Source of the DNA: an uncultured Eubacteriales bacterium
GTDB lineage: Bacteria; Bacillota; Clostridia; Oscillospirales; Oscillospiraceae
Assembly (NCBI GenBank): GCA_902477055.1
Contig: CABSFY010000039.1
Location: 1 to 19,056, forward strand
Length of the DNA stretch: 19,056 nucleotides
Direction: 5' to 3'
Shown: piece after piece, positions 7,588-13,313 of the stretch
Layout of the letters: the number at the start of each line of letters is the position of its first letter
Position numbering within the stretch: position 1 is the stretch's first letter
Position numbers and translations under genes: made by a program
Notes under the pieces: generated by a model
What the model saw: the letters and a program-made list of their open reading frames with translations, nothing else
Told to the model about the DNA's origin: nothing
The model's database searches: none

Positions 7588-9741
7588 ATGAAAAAATCGA
7601 TCAGCATCATCCTCGCTATCGCACTGCTATTCGTTGCATTCCCTATCGCAAGCGCACAAGGTGAAACCGGCTCGTCAATGTCCATGCTTCATACAAGCGG
7701 AAGCCGCATTGTAAACGAAGCGGGAGAACAAATCACCCTTCGCGGGACAAATCTCGGTGGGTGGCTTATGCAGGAGGGGTGGATGACGCCCCTTGGCTCG
7801 GGTGAAATCGACCACACATTCATTGCCAACATTACTGCAAGTGTCACAAACGGAGAACACGTTGCAGCCAACGCGATCGACACCGTTACGACCAACGGAA
7901 TCACAACAAACAATATGGCTACCTACTGGCAGTCCACCTCCGCACAGGCGGAGAGCAGCGCAGAGCTGTTGATTGAGCTGGACAAAACACGCTACTTTGA
8001 CAGGATTGTGGTGGAAACCGGTCCCGAACACACCGGCGACTACCTTCGCGGTGCCGTTGTGTGGATGAGCAATAACTGGACGGATTGGTTTTCTGCGGAT
8101 ACGCTTACCGTCGATGAAAGTAAAGCCGGGGAAGGCATCATAACGGTGCTGACCGGAGAGCAGTCGGCAAAGTACATTGCAATTCGTCCCGGCCGCGCGT
8201 CAGAGAATGGACAGTACTGGACGGTGGCAAACATCAGCCTGTGCATGACCGACGAATATACCGTGCGGAACCACCTGATTCGCCGCTTCGGTGAAACCAG
8301 AACGAACCAAATGATCGCAACCTTCCAAAATAACTATATCACAGAGGCAGATATTCAGAACATTGCGAATATGAACATGAATTTTGTCCGAGTCCCCGTA
8401 TACTGGATGGATTTTATGCTGAAAAACGGCACTATGAGAACAGACCCGAATAATGGATTCGCAAAGCTCGATTGGCTTTTGGAAGTTTGCGAGCGGTATG
8501 GGATTTACGTTCTGATCGATTTCCACGGCGCTCCCGGCGGCGTTAACTGTTGGGCAAGCTGCGGACAGGCCAGCACGATTCCTACGGAGCTGTATGCCGG
8601 AGATGCGGATACAGTTGCGTGGAATCAGGCGGTCGTCTTGAACATTTGGCGAGCACTGGCGACCCGATATAAGGATAACCCCACCGTTGCGGCTTACGGC
8701 CTGCTGAATGAACCGGTGTTGAACTTTGATACCAATCCTGCCTATGAAAATTTGAAATACGGCTTCTACAACGAAATCTACAACGCAGTTCGCGCAATCG
8801 ATACCAATCATATCGTAATATTCGAGGAATTTATGGATTGGAGCGTTGCGACCAATCGCCCGGAACGCGCCGGATGGACAAACTATATGTTTGATAAGCA
8901 TCCGTACGATATGCCGAATCGACTTTCGTGGGATGCACAGAAAAATCTTGCCGATACGACAGTTTCTACGATGGCAGCCATACAGGAGCAGTGGAACGCA
9001 CCGCTGATTGTCGGCGAATTCTGCCTGTATTACTTCTCGGATATCTGGGACGATTTCCTGTCCGACCTCAATGAAAACCACATTTCTTGGACCAACTGGA
9101 ACTATAAGGTAAGGGGAACGATCTATGAGAGCGGCGGCGGCAACTGGGGTTATTATAATACATGGGACGGAACCGACCCGGATTTGATGCATGACAGTGA
9201 TACAGCTATCGAGGCAATTTGGGCAGCGACCAAAACAAGCGAACATTATCAGACCAATACGCCGCACATCAATATTGTTTCCGCCAGAGCAGACGGCAGC
9301 ACGAACTATCCCTATGTGGCGCTCGACCGCTCCGCATGGACCGTTACCGCCAGCAGCTCGTCCTTCCTCCCGTATCATCCGGTTTCTTACATGATCGACG
9401 GGAAAAGCGCAACGCGCTGGAGCAGCGGCACTGCGCAGGCCGCCGGTCAGTATGTGCTTGTTGATTTCGGCCAGCAGGAGAATTTTGATAAGATTATTCT
9501 GGAGCACGACGGTGATGATTACCCCGGAAGCTATCAGGTTGAGATCTCGCAGGACGGAACAAACTTTACGCAGGTAACACTGAACAATATCCATATCGGC
9601 TTCGGCTCTAAAATGGTTCTGCTCCCAAGCGTTCCGCAGACCGCCCGATATGTCAAAATCAGCCTGACAGGCCCCCATGCGATCAACAACTGGTGGTCTA
9701 TCTGCGAGTTAAACATCCTGTGGAGAAATGTAAACGGATAG
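7588..9741 (+). CDS. Secreted GH5 glycoside hydrolase with a nested and a C-terminal discoidin (F5/8 type C) domain
   Basis: A 717-residue secreted enzyme. The start is the ATG after GAAAGGAG, which opens a clear signal peptide with likely cleavage at ASA|Q (residue 23). The reading frame extends upstream but without a ribosome site. The GH5 barrel begins at about residue 40 (LRGTNLGGWLMQEGWM, 51-66). It is then interrupted by a discoidin-like domain (about 81-219) and resumes with YITEADIQNI (250 on). Catalytic features: DFHGAPGG (311-318), the acid/base LLNEP with E375, the HPY motif near 438, and the nucleophile E477 in LIVGEF. A second discoidin domain (about 580-710) closes the protein. 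The two discoidin modules resemble each other: YW.S / RWSS, YFDRIVVE / NFDKIILE, YIAIRPG / YVKISLTG. Substrate is probably a beta-glucan by analogy with exo-beta-1,3-glucanase-like GH5; this is not proven. It is divergent from the kinase/regulator/transporter operon. Confidence 0.93.
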   Translation: MKKSISIILAIALLFVAFPIASAQGETGSSMSMLHTSGSRIVNEAGEQITLRGTNLGGWLMQEGWMTPLGSGEIDHTFIANITASVTNGEHVAANAIDTVTTNGITTNNMATYWQSTSAQAESSAELLIELDKTRYFDRIVVETGPEHTGDYLRGAVVWMSNNWTDWFSADTLTVDESKAGEGIITVLTGEQSAKYIAIRPGRASENGQYWTVANISLCMTDEYTVRNHLIRRFGETRTNQMIATFQNNYITEADIQNIANMNMNFVRVPVYWMDFMLKNGTMRTDPNNGFAKLDWLLEVCERYGIYVLIDFHGAPGGVNCWASCGQASTIPTELYAGDADTVAWNQAVVLNIWRALATRYKDNPTVAAYGLLNEPVLNFDTNPAYENLKYGFYNEIYNAVRAIDTNHIVIFEEFMDWSVATNRPERAGWTNYMFDKHPYDMPNRLSWDAQKNLADTTVSTMAAIQEQWNAPLIVGEFCLYYFSDIWDDFLSDLNENHISWTNWNYKVRGTIYESGGGNWGYYNTWDGTDPDLMHDSDTAIEAIWAATKTSEHYQTNTPHINIVSARADGSTNYPYVALDRSAWTVTASSSSFLPYHPVSYMIDGKSATRWSSGTAQAAGQYVLVDFGQQENFDKIILEHDGDDYPGSYQVEISQDGTNFTQVTLNNIHIGFGSKMVLLPSVPQTARYVKISLTGPHAINNWWSICELNILWRNVNG

Positions 9742-9815
9742 CAGCCTCTCTGCAAGACTGGCCAGAATACTGACGACGCTTTGACCACGTATGAAGATTT
9801 GAGCACATAAAACCT

Positions 9816-9848
9816 CGGGCGGCTGCCTCAGAAAGAGACAGCCGCCCG
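9816..9848. terminator. Strong hairpin after the secreted GH5 gene, no T-run
   Basis: Arms CGGGCGGCTG / CAGCCGCCCG form 10 GC-rich pairs. After one mismatch an inner CTC/GAG closes an AGAAA loop. It lies about 75 bases after the GH5 stop. No U-tract follows on either strand, so it may be a factor-assisted terminator or an mRNA-stabilising 3' structure rather than a standard intrinsic terminator. Confidence 0.55.
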
Positions 9849-9866
9849 TATGGAGGGAATTCGATG

Positions 9867-9906
9867 CCCCGCCGGCTTTGCTGCGCTGCAGCGGACTCCG
9901 GCGGGG
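9867..9906. terminator. Second strong hairpin between convergent genes
   Basis: The outer stem CCCCGCCGG / CCGGCGGGG (9 pairs) encloses an inner stem GCTGC / GCAGC with a three-base loop. It sits about 55 bases beyond the stop of the minus-strand AbrB-like gene and downstream of the GH5 hairpin. Like its neighbour it lacks a T-run. It probably marks 3' ends of the two convergent transcripts; this is inferred from position. Confidence 0.45.
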
Positions 9907-9961
9907 TGTTGCTGCGATTATGCCGGTATGGATACGTATGGTTTGGAATGCGTTTTTGCAA

Positions 9962-10156
9962 TCAATTCGTCATTATGTACGAATTCCAGCCCTGCCGTTT
10001 GGCAAAATCGCTGAGGGCAATACAGAATTTTTCCCACTGTGCCAATGTCATCAATGACGGGTCGCCCTCGCGGATACGGAGGGTGCGGCGGATTTCTTTG
10101 GGGATGACGACGCGGCCGAGGTCGTCAATGCGGCGGACGATGCCAGTAGCTTTCAT
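9962..10156 (-). CDS. AbrB/SpoVT-type DNA-binding domain protein, short, unusual C-terminus
   Basis: A 64-residue protein. The chosen ATG gives the classic AbrB/SpoVT opening MKATGIVRRIDDLGRVVIPK and has AGGGAGA upstream. An upstream in-frame ATG would add 12 residues that do not match the family. The swapped-hairpin core runs to RRTLRIREGDP (about residue 34), where family members normally continue with a strand like LEI...D and ILKKY. Here the frame instead reads SLMTLAQWEKFCIALSDFAK to a stop, which looks helical and unrelated. The final beta strands are therefore missing or replaced. Other AbrB proteins are about 90 residues and SpoVT about 180. It could be a transition-state-type regulator, an antitoxin-like protein or a decayed copy. 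It lies divergent from a cluster of small genes of unknown role. Confidence 0.8.
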   Translation of the reverse strand: MKATGIVRRIDDLGRVVIPKEIRRTLRIREGDPSLMTLAQWEKFCIALSDFAKRQGWNSYIMTN

Positions 10157-10271
10157 ATTCAAAAATCTCCCTCTTGTGCATGAATTGTACATGGGTATTG
10201 TTTGCCGAAAAAGGGAGATTATGCAGCGGCAATTACTGACAAAAATCGAGAGGAGAAGGATTCTGACTTAC

Positions 10272-10300
10272 TTGACAGTTTGGGCGAAACAGGGTATTAT
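10272..10300 (+). promoter_or_regulatory. Near-consensus sigma-A promoter for the small-gene cluster
   Basis: TTGACA and TATTAT are separated by exactly 17 bases. The predicted start is about 45 bases before the ATG of the first small gene. It is one of the best promoters in the window and suggests substantial constitutive expression unless repressed, for example by the adjacent AbrB-type protein. Confidence 0.8.
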
Positions 10301-10351
10301 GAAAATATAGATAGCGCAGTTTAGGTATTTTGACGGGAGGAAGCGCTTTCG

Positions 10352-10693
10352 ATGGGAAGATATGCCATCCTCAAGAAGGAATTCTCCTTTTTAGAAGTCG
10401 AATACGGGTTTGAGGCAAATATGCGCCAGGAGCACGGGGGCTACTATTTCATAACATGGACAAACGGAAAGAGAAACATCCTGGTCTTGTATGATGACCA
10501 GACAGATGTGCGAAAGAAAAGCCCTGTGTGGATACGGATATACGATGCGGATTGCTTCGGGACGGCTTATGATGATGTGGACGTGTACAGGGAGGAACTA
10601 AATATTGCACACGGCTCCCCGAAGGAACGGATCCGTTATGCGGCAAATTGGCTGCGAGAGACGATCGAAAGGGGCGTTGTTCGGATAGAATAA
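10352..10693 (+). CDS. Hypothetical protein, 113 residues
   Basis: I do not recognise this family. The gene is supported by a near-consensus promoter and a GGGAGGAAG ribosome site. The protein has no signal peptide and no membrane span. It is rich in aromatic and charged residues (GGYYFITWTNGKRNILVLYDD, shortened here to its core YYFITWTNGK at about 31-40) and ends in a likely amphipathic helix (SPKERIRYAANWLRETIERG). Small, acidic, soluble proteins of this style are sometimes immunity proteins, but no toxin gene is adjacent and no motif proves that. It is followed by a 47-base AT-rich gap and a membrane-anchored protein gene on the same strand. Confidence 0.75.
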   Translation: MGRYAILKKEFSFLEVEYGFEANMRQEHGGYYFITWTNGKRNILVLYDDQTDVRKKSPVWIRIYDADCFGTAYDDVDVYREELNIAHGSPKERIRYAANWLRETIERGVVRIE

Positions 10694-10740
10694 CTGCTTT
10701 CGGAAAGTATATATAAAATTATAAAAATAGGAGTGCTGGC

Positions 10741-11436
10741 ATGAAAAAGCGAACAAGGTGGATTATCATTTGTGCGGCGCTGGTTGTTGTGCTTGGTGCT
10801 GCTGCGGTGCTGCTGGTTTGGCGCTGCCCGGTGAAGGTGGATAACGAAACACCGGCAAGCGAGCTGATCACAAAGGACTACCCACTGGGGAAGCTGCTCA
10901 AGCTGGATGCGCTTGCTGCGATCAGCGATTCGGATGGGATTGCGCGCTCTGATGTCCGCGATCTGGCAGATCAGTTTGACATCAAGCTGGAATGCAAAAG
11001 GCAAACGGCTCCTGATGTTTTTTATTATATCGTTGCCGGGAACGGTTATCGATGCTTTTTGTTTACGGATGAGAATGAGATTGTCACCAATGTGGTTTTA
11101 ACGCGGAAGTTTGCGTCGCGCCAAGAGATGGAAACGGTCATGGACGAGCTGGACAGATTCGGCTACGGCTTGACGGTAGACCAAACGCAGAAGATGGATT
11201 TGTATCAGTCGTTTTATATCTGCGGCTGGGGACAGGGCGCGCATTACCTGTATTTTTGGCTGGAGGATGGCGTGATGATTATGCGCCGCCCATATTTGAC
11301 CAATGACGATTCGCCGGAGTACTTCTTTTTCACGGAGCAGGAGTGGCAGAAAGCGTTACAGGACGGAACAGCCGCTGACGCCCACTGGAATAACAAGTAT
11401 GCGCTGCTGCCGATGGACAAGGAAAGCTGGAATTGA
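10741..11436 (+). CDS. Hypothetical membrane-anchored protein, 231 residues
   Basis: Family not recognised. The protein opens MKKRTRWIIICAALVVVLG, a basic start and one hydrophobic helix (about 7-27), giving a single-span anchor or uncleaved signal with the rest outside the cell. The exported part (about 30-231) is mixed alpha/beta with many aromatic residues. No catalytic motif is visible, and there is no lipobox although a Cys occurs at 29. The ribosome site is AGGAG, 8 bases before ATG. It stands second in a run of three small plus-strand genes and is probably co-transcribed, since no terminator was seen between them. Role unknown. Confidence 0.75.
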   Translation: MKKRTRWIIICAALVVVLGAAAVLLVWRCPVKVDNETPASELITKDYPLGKLLKLDALAAISDSDGIARSDVRDLADQFDIKLECKRQTAPDVFYYIVAGNGYRCFLFTDENEIVTNVVLTRKFASRQEMETVMDELDRFGYGLTVDQTQKMDLYQSFYICGWGQGAHYLYFWLEDGVMIMRRPYLTNDDSPEYFFFTEQEWQKALQDGTAADAHWNNKYALLPMDKESWN

Positions 11437-11479
11437 ATCGCTTGATAGAGCATTTGCAAAAGCTAGGGGAGGGGAAAAT

Positions 11480-11950
11480 ATGAACGCGAAGCTTCTGCGC
11501 CAATGGGAAGGCGGGGCCATTTTTGCGGCGGTTCTACTTGGCCTTGATGCAGTCGGTATCTTCTGCCTGATCCTCTTTGCGGTAAAGGGAGGCTTCTCCT
11601 TTGGACTGCTGCTGCCGGCTTGCTTGTGTGCCGTTGGCTTTTATTATGTGCGGCACTTTTTCTCGCTTTGGCGTACGGCTTTCCTTGTTTCGGAAAATGG
11701 CATTACGAGGATCGATCGCAAGGATAATGTCCGCGAGTTGTCGTGGGACGAGATCAAAATCATTTACATACGCGCAGCGAACGACGTTCCCGGAAGAAAC
11801 GACATCGTGTTCGCTTCGGCGGATATCGCCTGTATCAACGACCCCAAAAGGCTGAAGAAAGATGCCGCCTTCCTGTTCTGGATGGCTTATACAAAGAGAA
11901 AAGCGGAAGTGCTGTCGCAATACGCGGAGTCAAAAATTGTCAAAATGTAG
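11480..11950 (+). CDS. Two-TM protein with a PH-like domain, 156 residues
   Basis: The start is the ATG after GGGGAGGGG; an upstream in-frame ATG inside the previous gene is rejected because it has no site. Two hydrophobic helices (about 13-36 and 40-58) are followed by a soluble stretch. There FLVSENGITRIDR and ELSWDEIKIIYI (about 68-97) resemble the beta strands of bacterial PH-like (YcxB/YdbT-style) domains that sit on the inner membrane face. The remainder is helical and basic and lacks catalytic motifs. The assignment is by pattern only. It ends the three-gene run before a bidirectional terminator. Confidence 0.7.
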   Translation: MNAKLLRQWEGGAIFAAVLLGLDAVGIFCLILFAVKGGFSFGLLLPACLCAVGFYYVRHFFSLWRTAFLVSENGITRIDRKDNVRELSWDEIKIIYIRAANDVPGRNDIVFASADIACINDPKRLKKDAAFLFWMAYTKRKAEVLSQYAESKIVKM

Positions 11951-12025
11951 AATTCAACGGATGCAATTCCGGCGAAAGAAATACGGAGATGCTTTGCGGA
12001 CCGTAATGGAAACGATACACAAAGG

Positions 12026-12055
12026 AATCCCCCGACCATGTGTGGCCGGGGGATT
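12026..12055. terminator. Bidirectional terminator between convergent genes
   Basis: A 13-position stem AATCCCCCGaCCA / TGGcCGGGGGATT with a single mismatch and a TGTG tetraloop. It lies between the end of the plus-strand small genes and the end of the minus-strand rhomboid-like gene, which stops three bases further on. The T-runs are short on both sides, so termination strength is uncertain. Confidence 0.7.
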
Positions 12056-12058
12056 TGG

Positions 12059-12955
12059 TCATTGGATATGCGTATGATTGTTGATGTGGTCGATGCAGTA
12101 GCAGTAGTAGCCCTTGCATTTGGAGCAGTAGCGGAATTCGAGATCGGGGTAGTCTACGTCCGTCCGGCCGCAGACGGTGCATTTGTGGCGGTAGGGGCGT
12201 TTGGACTCCTGACCGCCGCGCTGGCTGCCGCCGGCCGGCGAAGTGAAGGGACGCGCTGCGCGGCGGCGATAGCCTCGGTGCGGGAAAAGATTAGCTACGT
12301 CCCGGCCGAAGGTCAGCACGTAATTCAGGAATGCAATGATCGCCGCCGTTCCGAAAACGATCAACGACAGCCAGACCGGACGGTAGAGAACGACGCTTGC
12401 CGCGACGGAGTAGATGGTCAGGCCGATGTCGATCAGCGCGGTCCAGCGCAGCTTGACCGGAACCAAGAAGAACATATACACCTGCTGCTCCGGCGCGAGT
12501 GTCGCGACAGCGAGGAGCAAGGACAGAAGAAGATAGTATGCCGTGACGTAAATATTGATTTTTAAAAAGACATACACCAGCAGGGCAACGACGCCCGTGA
12601 ACAGCACGCCGCCAAAGAAGTAGAGGTTCAGACGGAGCGTACCCCAGACGTTTTCCACCAGCTTGCCCATCCACCAGTAGCAATAGGCCGAAAGCAGCAG
12701 CCAGAAGAACTCAATCAAGCCGCCGCCGTAGGAGAAGCTGTAAGTAAAGATAAAGGAAAACACGCGCCAGATTTGTCCGCGCAGAATTTTTGCACCGTCG
12801 AAGCAAAGCGCATTATAAACTGCCGCAGCGCTTCCAAATGTGCAGTATAGATAGACTAGTACGTTGCCCAACATGACAAAAAGAATCAGATTCGGGATAC
12901 CCTTGTCGCGATTGCGGGCCAGCCAGCGGTGATAATTCGTTCGCAATTTCTTCAT
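12059..12955 (-). CDS. Rhomboid-like membrane protein lacking catalytic residues, with C-terminal Cys/His-rich zinc-binding tail
   Basis: A 298-residue protein. The start chosen is the ATG 5 bases after an AAAGGAGGA site; an upstream in-frame start reaches into a palindromic element and is rejected. The membrane part (about 18-215) has five to six spans and rhomboid-family landmarks: IPNLILFVMLGN (20-31), GQIWRVFSFIF (60-70), GKLVENVWGTLRLNLYFFGG (97-116) and PEQQVYMFFLVPVKLRW (155-171). No GxSG serine motif or paired histidine appears in the expected spans, so it is probably a pseudoprotease. The C-terminal tail (259-296) has CTVC and CSKC pairs plus C285, C287, H290, H294 and H296, a likely zinc ribbon with extra ligands. 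Its role may be membrane scaffold or quality control; this is a guess. Confidence 0.85.
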   Translation of the reverse strand: MKKLRTNYHRWLARNRDKGIPNLILFVMLGNVLVYLYCTFGSAAAVYNALCFDGAKILRGQIWRVFSFIFTYSFSYGGGLIEFFWLLLSAYCYWWMGKLVENVWGTLRLNLYFFGGVLFTGVVALLVYVFLKINIYVTAYYLLLSLLLAVATLAPEQQVYMFFLVPVKLRWTALIDIGLTIYSVAASVVLYRPVWLSLIVFGTAAIIAFLNYVLTFGRDVANLFPHRGYRRRAARPFTSPAGGSQRGGQESKRPYRHKCTVCGRTDVDYPDLEFRYCSKCKGYYCYCIDHINNHTHIQ

Positions 12956-12985
12956 CGAATTCCTCCTTTGGAATTTCTGCCATCT

Positions 12986-13014
12986 ATTGTAGCCGATTTT
13001 CATCGGTTTGTCCA
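12986..13014 (-). promoter_or_regulatory. Promoter of the rhomboid-like gene
   Basis: On the minus strand TGGACA (5/6 match to -35) and TACAAT (5/6 match to -10) are separated by 17 bases. The transcript start would be about 25 bases before the chosen ATG, which supports that ATG over the longer frame starting further upstream. Confidence 0.7.
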
Positions 13015-13040
13015 TGAATTTCCTGTAAATTTTAGAAAGC

Positions 13041-13257
13041 GGAAGCGCTGAGGAAATCGTCTGCGGTGTCCGCCGTATCTTTTTTGCCAATTCTTCGCTT
13101 TGAAAGACTTGAAATATTGCGCAGCCGTTGGCGACGAAGGAGCCTTACGGATGCGGCATACCCCTTGCGGGTGCACAAAGTATTCCTGCGCCTTTCAAAT
13201 CTTGACTTGGCAAAAAATCTCTCGCCGCCCACGCTTGACGATTTCCTCATCACTTCC
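13041..13257. repeat. 217-bp imperfect palindrome (MITE-like or structured element)
   Basis: Matching arms occur in mirrored order and at mirrored spacing: GGAAG/CTTCC (13041-13045, 13253-13257), TGAGGAAATCGTC/GACGATTTCCTCA (13049-13061, 13237-13249), TTTTTTGCCAA/TTGGCAAAAAA (13080-13090, 13207-13217) and TTTGAAAG/CTTTCAAA (13099-13106, 13192-13199). Gaps between blocks are 3/3, 18/19 and 8/7 bases, so the whole stretch can fold into one long hairpin. It fills the space between two divergent promoters, and its right edge touches the -35 of the ahcY promoter. Short frames across it on both strands lack ribosome sites. From memory, peptides like those encoded here recur in gut clostridial genomes, which would fit a dispersed element; I could not check. 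Confidence 0.75.
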
Positions 13258-13286
13258 TTGAAAAAAATCTGCTCGTATGATATGAT
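13258..13286 (+). promoter_or_regulatory. Promoter of the ahcY gene
   Basis: TTGAAA and TATGAT are separated by 17 bases, with an upstream TG making an extended -10. The start point lies about 20 bases before the ATG, close to the GAGGAGG ribosome site. The -35 abuts the end of the long palindrome. Confidence 0.8.
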
Positions 13287-13313
13287 AAAACAAAAAACGA
13301 GGAGGCTGTGTCA

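Noticed and set aside
8200..9678. Minus-strand 492-codon open frame inside the secreted GH5 gene
   Set aside because: Although long, it is the antisense shadow of a well-supported GH5/discoidin protein and its product has no motif, signal or ribosome site that would support it.
9864..10310. Plus-strand 148-codon frame over the AbrB-like gene
   Set aside because: It is antisense to the AbrB domain, which has a highly characteristic sequence, and it covers two hairpins and a promoter.
10341..10354. cre-like catabolite site GGAAGCGCTTTC before the first small gene
   Set aside because: The outer T and A of the cre consensus are missing and the stretch is the ribosome site plus spacer, so the match is probably chance.
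12956..13090. N-terminal extension of the rhomboid-like protein
   Set aside because: It would start inside the palindrome, upstream of the gene's own promoter, while the internal ATG has a strong GGAGG site.
13032..13253. Minus-strand 73-codon frame and matching plus-strand frame over the long palindrome
   Set aside because: Both arise from the palindrome itself, have no ribosome sites, and their products are Arg/Ser-rich without a fold.
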